Below are positions 16,198 to 23,326 of a stretch of 26,516 nt of DNA, in pieces. This stretch comes from Pontimonas sp. Lineage in GTDB: Bacteria > Actinomycetota > Actinomycetes > Actinomycetales > Microbacteriaceae. The number at the start of each line of letters is the position of its first letter. The stretch's first letter is position 1. The notes under the pieces are model-generated. The model made no database searches. It worked only from the letters and a program-made list of their open reading frames with translations, and was not told the origin of the DNA. The translations under genes and the position numbers were made by a program. Location: positions 1-26,516 of the forward strand of contig JAIOWW010000004.1 of the NCBI GenBank assembly GCA_021741925.1. The letters run 5' to 3'.

Positions 16198-17891
16198 GAC
16201 CCACCACCGGCCAAATATTTGGCTCCCGCTACGAATTGGTCTCCCGCATTGCCATTGGTGGCATGGGTGAGGTTTGGAAAGCCAACGACTCTGTCATTGG
16301 TCGCACGGTGGCGATCAAGATCCTCAAAGACGAGTACATGGGCGACTCTGGTTTCCGGGAACGCTTCCGGGCTGAAGCCCGGCACGCTGCGCTGGTCAAC
16401 CATGAAGGCATCGCCAATGTCTTCGACTATGGCGAGGAGGAGGGCAGCGCCTACCTGGTGATGGAGCTTGTTCCCGGAGAAGCGCTCAGTAGCATCCTCG
16501 AACGGGAGAAGATTCTGCCCGCAAGCCGTGTGTTGAGCATTGTCGCGCAGACCGCCTCAGCCCTGCACGCTGCCCACCAGGCCGGTCTCGTCCACCGAGA
16601 TATCAAGCCGGGGAACTTGCTCATCACGCCGGATGGCAGCGTGAAAATTACCGACTTCGGTATCGCACGCCTCGCCGACCAGGTTCCCCTGACCGCAACA
16701 GGCCAGGTGATGGGAACAGTGCAGTATTTGGCTCCGGAACAAGCCGGTGGCAAACCAGCATCACCCGCGACCGACGTCTATTCACTGGGAATCGTCGCCT
16801 ATGAGGCTCTCGCAGGGAAACGACCGTTCCGCGGTGAGTCCCAGGTTGCTATCGCGATGGCACAGATCAAAGAGACGCCTCCCGAACTTCCTTCGTCGAT
16901 TCCCTCGGCAGTACGAGCACTTGTGATGTCCTGCATGGCGAAGAAACCAGAAGGTCGTCCCGCGTCCGCTCATGACCTCGCGCAGGCCTCGTTGGCTCTC
17001 GCGCGCGGGGATGACGCTGCAGGCTTAGCGTTGATTCCTGACCCGACGAGTTCACCTGACTCCAGTGAGAAAAAGAAGTCGACCCCGGTTTCCCCTGATA
17101 CGTCTTCTCTTGACCAGCCTCGGAAGCTGGGTCGAAACTTCTGGCTGTTCAGCGGCATCGGAGCGTTTGTCGCCATCGCGCTGATTGCCACCTCACTGAC
17201 TGTTCTCCTCCAATCACCTTCCTCAGATGTTGTCGACGACCCGGTTATCCCAGTGCTGCCCGAGGTTCCTGCCACAGAGACACCTGAACTTCCTGAGGAA
17301 GACCCAGCGGTAGAAGAGGAACCCGGCGCGGAGATCACCACCGTCGAGATCGCGGCCTCCGAGATTGTCGGAAAGACCCAATCGCAAGTCCAGGAAGTAC
17401 TGAGTCTCAAAGGCCTCCGGCTCGACGCCATCACCGGCAACATCGCTCCCACCCAGGATCTCGTTGCCACGGCCTATCGGGTGAACCCGCAGGGCACCGT
17501 GGCCAGCGACACCCTCATCGCGGTGTACTTCTATGCCGCAATCCCACAACCCCCGAAGCCCCGGACAATGGTCGTCACCCCAGCAGAGGGCCCCTGGGCT
17601 CCTGGTGATGAGGTTCTGCTGGAGTGGCCTGGCTACGCTCAATGTCCGGCAGGGTTCGATCTCGTGAGCTACACCATCCAGATTGTGGGCGGTGAGATTC
17701 TCGACAACGACGGTGCGACAGTCCTGGAGCCAGAGCAAACCGCTATCAATGTTCTCCTGGGTGACGGGGAGAACATGACCGTCAGTTACCTCGTGAAGTG
17801 TGGAAGCCTCTCCTCCCCACTCTCCACCGAGTTGTCGGTGGGTATTACAGCCCTGGAGCCAGAGACCCCCGAGGATCCGCCCGTAGACTAA
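16194..17891 (+). CDS. pknA: Membrane Ser/Thr protein kinase PknA with PASTA-like and Fn3-like ectodomain
   Basis: A 565-aa receptor-type kinase. The kinase domain (about 13-270) has the glycine loop IAIGGMGEVW, K42, E61, HRDIKPGN (D136, N141), DFG (154-156) and an activation loop with T167/T169 before MGTVQYLAPE. A membrane helix lies at 316-339. Outside are an acidic Pro/Glu linker (345-380), one PASTA-like unit (about 383-448: SEIVGKTQSQVQEVLSLKG) and a C-terminal beta-rich region (456-555) resembling a fibronectin type III or Ig-like fold, with C484 and C536 possibly forming a disulfide. Mycobacterial PknA lacks such folded extracellular domains, so the sensor half differs here. Its location with pbpA and pknB supports the name by synteny. 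The ATG overlaps the pbpA stop (ATGA). Confidence 0.88.
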   Translation: MRPTTGQIFGSRYELVSRIAIGGMGEVWKANDSVIGRTVAIKILKDEYMGDSGFRERFRAEARHAALVNHEGIANVFDYGEEEGSAYLVMELVPGEALSSILEREKILPASRVLSIVAQTASALHAAHQAGLVHRDIKPGNLLITPDGSVKITDFGIARLADQVPLTATGQVMGTVQYLAPEQAGGKPASPATDVYSLGIVAYEALAGKRPFRGESQVAIAMAQIKETPPELPSSIPSAVRALVMSCMAKKPEGRPASAHDLAQASLALARGDDAAGLALIPDPTSSPDSSEKKKSTPVSPDTSSLDQPRKLGRNFWLFSGIGAFVAIALIATSLTVLLQSPSSDVVDDPVIPVLPEVPATETPELPEEDPAVEEEPGAEITTVEIAASEIVGKTQSQVQEVLSLKGLRLDAITGNIAPTQDLVATAYRVNPQGTVASDTLIAVYFYAAIPQPPKPRTMVVTPAEGPWAPGDEVLLEWPGYAQCPAGFDLVSYTIQIVGGEILDNDGATVLEPEQTAINVLLGDGENMTVSYLVKCGSLSSPLSTELSVGITALEPETPEDPPVD

Positions 17892-17923
17892 CGTCGGCCC
17901 ACAAAGGTCAGATTGAGGATTGT

Positions 17924-19681
17924 GTGAACACTAACGCGCCAGGACCCTGGACCGGTCGCCTATTGGGTGGCCGTTACGAGGTGCGCGAGGTCATCGGCCG
18001 TGGTGGCATGGCAGACGTCTACCTTGGTGTTGATGCTCGGCTGGGTCGTCAAGTGGCCCTCAAAATCCTGAAGTCGACCCTCTCCTCAGACCCCACCTTC
18101 CGCAATCGTTTTCGTCTCGAAGCGATGTCGGCATCGAAGATGTCTCACCCTTCCATCGTCCGTGTGTTCGACGCTGGCGATGAGGAAAACGGGCCGGCAG
18201 GGGAGATTCCGCCGGGAAGCACCACCCCCTACATCGTCATGGAACATGTGGAGGGCCACCTGCTCAGCACGCTGATGAGGCAGGGAAAGCTCGAGGAGCG
18301 CCACATTCTGAAAGTGGCTGACGGCGTTCTCACCGCACTTGAAGTCTCACACCGAGCAGGGATTGTTCACCGCGACATCAAGCCTGCCAACATCATGATT
18401 TCTGAGGATGGCACGGTCAAGGTCATGGACTTTGGTATCGCTCGGGCTGTCAGCGACGCGACAGGAAACCTGGAGCAGACCACTTCGATCCTCGGCACCG
18501 CTCTCTACATCTCTCCCGAGCAAGCCAAAGGCGAAGAGCCTGACACCCGGACTGACCTCTACTCGCTCGGTGTGGTGATGTATGAACTTCTGGCAGGGGC
18601 TCCCCCTTTCACTTCAGAATCACCGGTATCTATCGCCTACAAACACATCAGTGAAGAACCCCGACCTCTGAGAGAGGTGAACCCCGGCGTTTCCGAGGAT
18701 GTTGCTCTCATCGTCGACGCCGCCATGAAGAAGGAACTACAGGAGCGCTTCCCCACTGCTCAAGCCTTCCGGGCAGCCATTGAAGATGTCGCACAAGGTC
18801 GTGCACCCAAGCTCCCTGCGCCCGGTGCCCGGGTTCGAGTGGAACCCGCGGTAACCGGAAGCGTCCCCCAAGCCACTGTCGAGCCGGACTACCGAACACC
18901 GGTCGAAGGTTTTGAAATCTTTGAATCTCGAGGAATCAAACAACAGAGTGTCCCTACGCTGGCAATCGGTTTGGGTTCTATCCTTGCCGTGCTGTTCGTC
19001 ATCGGTGTGGTGTTGTGGGTATTCACGCTCAACCCCTCCACGACTGCTACCAGTGCAGCACCTGCTGTCCCCGCACTGGTCAACCAAACAGAGGGTGTCG
19101 CCACCCAAACGATCTCAGCCCTCGGTCTCACGCCCGACGTCGAATACGAGGCGAGTGGAGAAGTCCCCGAAGGCATCGTTATCGAGACTTTCCCCGAGGA
19201 GGGAACGCGAGTTGCGCCGGGCGAGCCGGTCAAGATTGTCGTCTCGAGTGGAATCGCGCGCTTTGACCTGCCCGATGTTCGCAACATCAACATCGAAGAC
19301 GCTCGTGCCCTCTTGGAGGAGCGAGGACTCGTCGTCGAGTCAGTTGTCGACACGTATTCGCCGAGCCTCGAAGAGGGCCTGGTGATGGCAACAACACCTC
19401 AACAAGACACCCCAGTTCGACCAGGGGATTCCGTCACCATCACCGTCTCTAACGGCATGGTTCTCGTCCCGAATGTGGTGGGACTCACGGTGGGTGAAGC
19501 AAACCCCTTCCTCACCGGTCCCTCCATGCAGCTCTCCGTCCGCCTCGAGATTGCCACCGATTGCATCGGTCAAACGGTGCGAAGCCAATCACTGCCCCCC
19601 GGTGAGCACCCCCAACGCTCTGAAATCACCCTGACTTACTGCGGCGCTGTCGCTACTGAGGATCCTGGCGCAACGGGCTAA
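17924..19681 (+). CDS. pknB: Membrane Ser/Thr protein kinase PknB with three PASTA domains
   Basis: A 585-aa receptor kinase. The kinase domain (about 18-290) shows IGRGGMADVY, K47, HRDIKPAN (D151), DFG (D169) and activation-loop T186/T187 before LGTALYISPEQ. A membrane helix is at 345-367. Three PASTA units follow: about 381-443, 446-511 and 513-573. They are expected to bind muropeptides or lipid II outside the cell; the last is divergent and has C547 and C573. GTG 17924 is chosen because GAGGA lies 4 nt upstream and the kinase N-terminus follows directly. A longer in-frame reading from 17798 would overlap pknA by 94 bp and is not supported. The stop TAA overlaps the convergent pabA stop, leaving no room for a separate terminator. 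Confidence 0.94.
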   Translation: MNTNAPGPWTGRLLGGRYEVREVIGRGGMADVYLGVDARLGRQVALKILKSTLSSDPTFRNRFRLEAMSASKMSHPSIVRVFDAGDEENGPAGEIPPGSTTPYIVMEHVEGHLLSTLMRQGKLEERHILKVADGVLTALEVSHRAGIVHRDIKPANIMISEDGTVKVMDFGIARAVSDATGNLEQTTSILGTALYISPEQAKGEEPDTRTDLYSLGVVMYELLAGAPPFTSESPVSIAYKHISEEPRPLREVNPGVSEDVALIVDAAMKKELQERFPTAQAFRAAIEDVAQGRAPKLPAPGARVRVEPAVTGSVPQATVEPDYRTPVEGFEIFESRGIKQQSVPTLAIGLGSILAVLFVIGVVLWVFTLNPSTTATSAAPAVPALVNQTEGVATQTISALGLTPDVEYEASGEVPEGIVIETFPEEGTRVAPGEPVKIVVSSGIARFDLPDVRNINIEDARALLEERGLVVESVVDTYSPSLEEGLVMATTPQQDTPVRPGDSVTITVSNGMVLVPNVVGLTVGEANPFLTGPSMQLSVRLEIATDCIGQTVRSQSLPPGEHPQRSEITLTYCGAVATEDPGATG

Positions 19682-20316
19682 AGACCAGTAACGCGAGGAC
19701 TCAACGAACGAGCCGCTTCCGCTGCACCCGTAAGTCCGGTCACTTCAAGCCAGTTTCCAACCATGGTGTAACCGCCCTCGGTCATCACCGATTCTGGGTG
19801 AAACTGAACACCATACAGCGGGGCACTTTGGTGGTTGAGACCCATGATGACGCCCCCCGTCGTGCGAGCGGTGACCACTAACTCATCTGGGACCGTCCCA
19901 TCGACAACGGCGAGGCTGTGATATCTCGTCGCCTGGAACTGCTCCGGAACGCCCTCAAACAGTGTGCTGTCATCGTGTGTGACAGTGGAGGTCTTTCCGT
20001 GCATGAGCTCGTCAGCATGAGCCACAGTGGCCCCGAATGCTTCAGCAATAGCCTGGTGCCCCAGGCACACACCCAGCAACGGAATGGACTGCGCGACAGC
20101 CTCCTTCACGATGGCAATAGACACTCCCGCATCGGCGGGTGTTCCGGGACCCGGGGACACGAGAATCCCGTCGTAGCGGGCGACGAGGGCTGGAACATCC
20201 TCCACGGCCACATCGTCGTTGCGGATGACGTCCGTTGTGGCACCCAACTGGTGCAAATAGCCATTGAGGGTGTAGACGAAGCTGTCGTAGTTATCGACAA
20301 CCAGGATGTGGGTCAT
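19678..20316 (-). CDS. pabA: Glutamine amidotransferase, PabA/TrpG type
   Basis: A 212-aa class I glutamine amidotransferase. It has LLGVCLGHQAIAEAFG with nucleophile C84, and the catalytic H173 and E175 in VQFHPESVMTE. VDNYDSFVYTLNGYL at the start is typical of the small subunit of aminodeoxychorismate or anthranilate synthase, which supplies ammonia to PabB or TrpE. The M. tuberculosis homologue in the same place is named trpG; with no partner gene in this window, PabA (folate) and TrpG (tryptophan) cannot be separated, and it may serve both. ATG 20316 has GGAG 4 nt upstream; an in-frame longer start near 20346 is not needed. It converges with pknB by a 4-bp overlap and diverges from crgA. 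Confidence 0.9.
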   Translation of the reverse strand: MTHILVVDNYDSFVYTLNGYLHQLGATTDVIRNDDVAVEDVPALVARYDGILVSPGPGTPADAGVSIAIVKEAVAQSIPLLGVCLGHQAIAEAFGATVAHADELMHGKTSTVTHDDSTLFEGVPEQFQATRYHSLAVVDGTVPDELVVTARTTGGVIMGLNHQSAPLYGVQFHPESVMTEGGYTMVGNWLEVTGLTGAAEAARSLSPRVTGL

Positions 20317-20346
20317 GAGCTCCGGATTCCTCTCGTGAACGGGCAC

Positions 20347-20352
20347 AGCCTA
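20347..20352 (-). promoter_or_regulatory. Candidate -10 element for pabA
   Basis: Minus-strand TAGGCT lies 30 nt before the pabA ATG, so the transcript would carry a short leader with the GGAG ribosome binding site. No clear -35 is seen at the normal spacing. Confidence 0.35.
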
Positions 20353-20387
20353 CCAAGCACAACCCCGAGAGATGCCGGGGGGAAAAG

Positions 20388-20415
20388 TTGTGCCACTGGT
20401 GACCCCCAGTAGACT
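20388..20415 (+). promoter_or_regulatory. Candidate crgA promoter (leaderless)
   Basis: TTGTGC (20388-20393) and TAGACT (20410-20415) are separated by 16 nt. TAGACT ends 7 nt before the crgA ATG, so transcription should begin at or next to the start codon. There is no SD. Confidence 0.55.
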
Positions 20416-20422
20416 GTCCGGC

Positions 20423-20659
20423 ATGGCTAAGCAACCAAGAGATCCGATTGAGTCCCGCTCTACATACGAAGAGAGCGACGACAATCCTGTCTGGTTTAAG
20501 CCCCTCATGTTCGGTCTGATGCTGCTGGGCCTTGCCTGGATTCTCACCTACTACATCTCAGGAATTGGCTGGCCAGTCCCCGCCATTGGAGCCTGGAACA
20601 TCGCCGTCGGCTTTGGCATCATGTTTGTCGGTTTCTTGATGACTACCCGCTGGAAGTAA
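20423..20659 (+). CDS. crgA: Cell division protein CrgA
   Basis: A 78-aa protein with a charged N-terminus (KQPRDPIESRSTYEESDD) and two membrane helices (about 33-51 and 56-74) joined by a short outer loop (SGIGWPVPAIGAWN), ending in TTRWK. This is the full actinobacterial CrgA pattern. In mycobacteria and Streptomyces CrgA sits at the septum, contacts FtsZ, FtsI/FtsQ and CwsA, and helps place or time septation. A longer in-frame reading from 20372 is rejected because the promoter boxes fall inside it and the conserved N-terminus starts at ATG 20423. It diverges from pabA and lies within the classic crgA-pabA-pknB neighbourhood. Confidence 0.95.
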   Translation: MAKQPRDPIESRSTYEESDDNPVWFKPLMFGLMLLGLAWILTYYISGIGWPVPAIGAWNIAVGFGIMFVGFLMTTRWK

Positions 20660-20688
20660 TCAATACTTCTTTAGTTACAACTGTGTAG

Positions 20689-20707
20689 TTCTCCCCAGTG
20701 GGGAGAA
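20689..20707 (+). repeat. Perfect 8-bp inverted repeat between crgA and rhomboid gene
   Basis: TTCTCCCC-AGT-GGGGAGAA lies 30 nt after the crgA stop and 15 nt before the end of the convergent rhomboid gene. It could form a stem in both transcripts and act as a two-way transcription end. No T-run follows on either side, and the 3-nt loop is tight, so a classic intrinsic terminator is doubtful; a protein-binding palindrome is an alternative. Confidence 0.55.
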
Positions 20708-20709
20708 GC

Positions 20710-20718
20710 TGTGGATAA
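20710..20718 (-). promoter_or_regulatory. Perfect-consensus DnaA box
   Basis: TGTGGATAA on the plus strand is the complement of TTATCCACA, the strict DnaA-box consensus. It lies 2 nt after the palindrome in the only non-coding gap here (20660-20721). It is a single box, so not an origin, but it may bind DnaA. Confidence 0.5.
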
Positions 20719-20721
20719 CTT

Positions 20722-21546
20722 CTAGACCACCGCGCCCACAACAGTGAGCGCGACCAGACCGACACCAAGCAGGGCTAGACCTTGCCGTTGTCGCCGCGGC
20801 TCTTCCCCTCGTGTTTTCACCATGACGTTAGCGACCATGGCGCCCGTAATGAGGCCTCCAATGTGCGCCTGCCACGAGATTCCCGGAACGATAAAGCCCA
20901 TCACCAAGTTCAGGCCTAAGACGATGAGGAGTTGAGTGTTGGCTCCTCCAAAGGATCTTTGAATCACGAAGAGGGCCCCGAAAAGACCAAAGATTGCTCC
21001 CGATGCTCCCACCACCGCGGACGCCGGTGAAAGCAACAACACCAGCACTGACCCACCAAAACCAGAGAACAGAAATAGGGTCACAAATCGACCGGGACCA
21101 ATGAGCCTTTCCACCAGGGTTCCGAGAATGAACAATGAGTACCCGTTGAAGAGAATATGAAAGACCGATGAGCTCGAGTGTACGAATATGGTGGTCAACA
21201 TCCTCCACGGCTCAATAGCCGTGAGCGGTGGCCAATACAACAGCAGTTGGGTAAGAAATCCACCGGTGAGCAGCTGTCCCAGATAGACCGCAACAACGAT
21301 CCCCAGCAACACATAGGTGGCAGTGGGCCTCGTGCCCTGTGCGACTAAGCGGGTGCCGCCTCGGCGGAGGGCTCCGCCGAGGCCACTCTTTGCCTTAACC
21401 CCAGAGCAGTCAGGGCAGTGGAATCCCACTGGGGCCTGAGTTTGGCACGCCGGGCAAATGGTATTCCCGCACCTCTGGCACAGAACAAAGCTCTCCGCTT
21501 GAGGGTGGCGATAACAGAAGTCATCGCGATTGCGGGAGGGGCTCAT
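20722..21546 (-). CDS. Rhomboid-family intramembrane serine protease with N-terminal zinc-finger
   Basis: A 274-aa protein. The first 50 residues hold a B-box-like cysteine/histidine cluster (CYRHP, CQRCGN, CPACQ, FHCPDC), probably a small zinc site. The rhomboid core follows with 6-7 helices: HSSSSVFHILFN (H130, N134), the catalytic S182 in GASGAIFGLFG and the catalytic H228 in WQAHIGGLITG. Rhomboids cut transmembrane substrates inside the lipid bilayer. A Zn-finger plus rhomboid layout is common in Actinobacteria; the substrate is unknown. The ATG overlaps the stop of the cyclophilin gene (ATGA), so the two are coupled. The C-terminus is a final helix (LALLGVGLVALTVVGAVV). Confidence 0.92.
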   Translation of the reverse strand: MSPSRNRDDFCYRHPQAESFVLCQRCGNTICPACQTQAPVGFHCPDCSGVKAKSGLGGALRRGGTRLVAQGTRPTATYVLLGIVVAVYLGQLLTGGFLTQLLLYWPPLTAIEPWRMLTTIFVHSSSSVFHILFNGYSLFILGTLVERLIGPGRFVTLFLFSGFGGSVLVLLLSPASAVVGASGAIFGLFGALFVIQRSFGGANTQLLIVLGLNLVMGFIVPGISWQAHIGGLITGAMVANVMVKTRGEEPRRQRQGLALLGVGLVALTVVGAVV

Positions 21547-22088
21547 GAGGAGACAGCGACCACCGTCACACTCGTCAACACAACATCGTCGTGGGGGCGG
21601 TCGTTGCCGTCGGTAGCAACACCTTCGATAGCGTCCACCACCTTCTTCGAGTCGTCGTCCAGAACGACTCCGAAGATGGTGTGATTGCCCTGCAACCAGG
21701 TGGTCGCGGCCGTGGTGATGAAGAATTGGCTGCCATTTGTTCCCTGTCCACCACGCTTACCTGCGTTCGCCATCGCGAGCACGTAGGGCTCGGTGAAGTT
21801 CAGTTCAGGGTGGATTTCATCGTCGAATTGGTAGCCAGGTCCACCCATGCCGGTCCCAGTGGGGTCACCACCTTGAATCATGAAACTGGGGATGATGCGG
21901 TGGAAAATGACGTTCGTATAGAGGGGGCCTTCTCCGGCGCCACCGGTGGTGGGGTGGGTCCAGTCCCGTTCTCCGGTGGCAAGTCCCACAAAGTTATCCA
22001 CGGTCTTGGGAGCGTGGTTGCCATACAGGCCCACCACAATGTCCCCGTGGTTAGTGTGCAAAGTCGCTGTGTGTGTATGTAGAGTCAT
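21543..22088 (-). CDS. ppiA: Peptidyl-prolyl cis-trans isomerase, cyclophilin type
   Basis: A 181-aa cytoplasmic cyclophilin (no signal peptide). It includes NHAPKTVDNFVGLATG, the active-site strand FHRIIPSFMIQGGDPTGTG with R64, F69 and Q72, then ANAGKRGGQGTNGSQFFITT and W131 in TTWLQGNHTIFG. It speeds up proline isomerisation during protein folding. Two in-frame ATGs, at 22097 and 22088, are possible; 22088 has a weak GGA nearby and fits homologue lengths, and the other adds only 3 residues. A longer frame to 22214 has no conserved sequence. In M. tuberculosis ppiA (Rv0009) is likewise near crgA and pabA/trpG. Codons around 21994-22002 happen to spell TTATCCACG, close to a DnaA box. Confidence 0.93.
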   Translation of the reverse strand: MTLHTHTATLHTNHGDIVVGLYGNHAPKTVDNFVGLATGERDWTHPTTGGAGEGPLYTNVIFHRIIPSFMIQGGDPTGTGMGGPGYQFDDEIHPELNFTEPYVLAMANAGKRGGQGTNGSQFFITTAATTWLQGNHTIFGVVLDDDSKKVVDAIEGVATDGNDRPHDDVVLTSVTVVAVSS

Positions 22089-22203
22089 GGTTTCCATTCT
22101 GTCAGGGACCACTGAGGGTTCCCTCCAGAGAGAAGCCCAGGAACTTCCTAACAATTTCTGGGAGACTAGAGGTTCTTCATCGAGAAGAAAGGACGTGAGA
22201 CCT

Positions 22204-22560
22204 ATGGATCGCAAGACCCAACGTGAATTGGCTCGACTGTCTCAGGAAGCCAAAAGGCTCTGGGAAGAGCAGCGGGACGTCCTCTCTCACGCCAAGAATG
22301 TTGCTCGCCACGCCTCGCAGAGCGCGAGCGACATCGCCCGGCGCGACGTTCTGCCCAGGGCTCAGGAAACCTATCGAGACACTATCGAGCCCACGCTTGC
22401 CCGCATCCCCTGGCGCCAGGTTGCTCCTCCCCGTAAGTCGTCCAACCCTTTTGTCTATGTTCTGATGGCCATTGGCGCTCTCGCGTTAGCCCTAGTGGGC
22501 TATGCGGCATGGCAAACGCTTCGCGCTGATGACGACCTGTGGGTCGAGGACGAGGGCTGA
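22204..22560 (+). CDS. Small single-pass membrane protein, function unknown
   Basis: A 118-aa protein I do not recognise by name. Residues 1-65 are highly charged and helical with heptad-like spacing (RKTQRELARLSQEAKRLWEE), possibly coiled coil. A Pro-containing hinge (about 69-80) leads to one membrane helix at 82-104 and an acidic C-terminal tail (ADDDLWVEDEG). An ending of this type recurs in actinobacterial small membrane proteins. ATG 22204 is chosen because the conserved-looking protein starts there and GTGAG lies 5 nt before it; the frame extends to 21946 but that part overlaps ppiA antisense. It ends 4 nt from the convergent opuC permease gene. A weak TTCCTA-N16-TAGAGG promoter may lie near 22146-22174. 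Confidence 0.75.
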   Translation: MDRKTQRELARLSQEAKRLWEEQRDVLSHAKNVARHASQSASDIARRDVLPRAQETYRDTIEPTLARIPWRQVAPPRKSSNPFVYVLMAIGALALALVGYAAWQTLRADDDLWVEDEG

Positions 22561-22564
22561 GTCC

Positions 22565-23326
22565 CTACATTCCTTTGGGCTTGAGGTAGCGCTGGGCGAC
22601 AGCGCTCAAGAAGTCAAACACCAGCGCGAGGATTGCGACCAAAACCGCGCCAATCAAAATTGCGGGGTTTCGATCTAGCTTTAGTCCTGAGTTAATTGTT
22701 TCGCCTAGCCCTCCGCCACCGATGAGGAAAGCCAGTGCTGCCATGCCGATATTGATGACGATTGCGGTCCGAATACCGGCAATGATCACGGGAACAGCGA
22801 GTGGAAGCTCAATCTCAAAAAGAACCTGCCGTTTCGTATAACCCATGCCTCGGCCGGCCTCTATGACCGCTTGGTCCACTTGCTCGAGGCCCACGATGGT
22901 ATTTCTGAGCACAGGCAAGAGTGAGAACGTTGCCAAGGCGACGATGACGGTACCTATTCCTGCGCCCATCCAGGAGAAAAACAGGACGATGAGGCCATAG
23001 GCCGGGAGAGCCTGAGCGAGTCCCAAGGTGTCCACGAGGAAGTTCTTCAGGCGGGGGAGGCCTCGTCTGGTCACGGCGATACCAATGGGGATAGCGATCA
23101 CGATGACGAGTGCAGAGGATGCGAACCCCAGGACCACGGTCTGAACGAGCTGATTTTCAAGCTTCTCAGGGGCGAGGATCGCCCTGGTGATGTCATCGAT
23201 ATCGGAATACAGCCATACTGCACCCCCAATCACCGCCAAGATTGTGGCGAAGATCGGCGCAACAATGAGGTCGAGCCGCTCTGCCAGAGTCGTACGCTCA
23301 ACCCGAGGTGGGCTCACCATGGTCAT
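22565..23326 (-). CDS. opuCD: Osmoprotectant/betaine ABC transporter permease (second, distal)
   Basis: A 253-aa permease of the ProW/OpuC type. A long N-terminal segment with one helix (about 20-42) is followed by the five-helix core. The EAA-like cytoplasmic loop reads EAGRGMGYTKRQVLFEIELPLAVP, and GGGGLGETINSGL is characteristic of betaine permeases. It forms the membrane channel with the other permease below. ATG 23326 overlaps the ATPase stop (ATGA). An in-frame ATG two codons later is also possible. It is the last gene of the operon and stops 4 nt from the convergent small membrane-protein gene, so no terminator hairpin fits between them. Confidence 0.9.
   Translation of the reverse strand: MTMVSPPRVERTTLAERLDLIVAPIFATILAVIGGAVWLYSDIDDITRAILAPEKLENQLVQTVVLGFASSALVIVIAIPIGIAVTRRGLPRLKNFLVDTLGLAQALPAYGLIVLFFSWMGAGIGTVIVALATFSLLPVLRNTIVGLEQVDQAVIEAGRGMGYTKRQVLFEIELPLAVPVIIAGIRTAIVINIGMAALAFLIGGGGLGETINSGLKLDRNPAILIGAVLVAILALVFDFLSAVAQRYLKPKGM

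Noticed and set aside
17798..17923. Longer pknB reading starting within pknA
   Set aside because: No kinase sequence is present there, and GTG 17924 has a proper GAGGA site and sits just before the kinase domain.
20689..20707. Palindrome as a classical Rho-independent terminator
   Set aside because: The stem is good, but there is no T-run on either strand and the loop is only 3 nt, so I list it as an inverted repeat only.
21994..22002. Second DnaA-box-like site TTATCCACG, and CTATCCACA at 23408-23416
   Set aside because: Both are one base off the consensus and lie inside conserved coding sequence (ppiA and opuCA), so chance is the simpler explanation.
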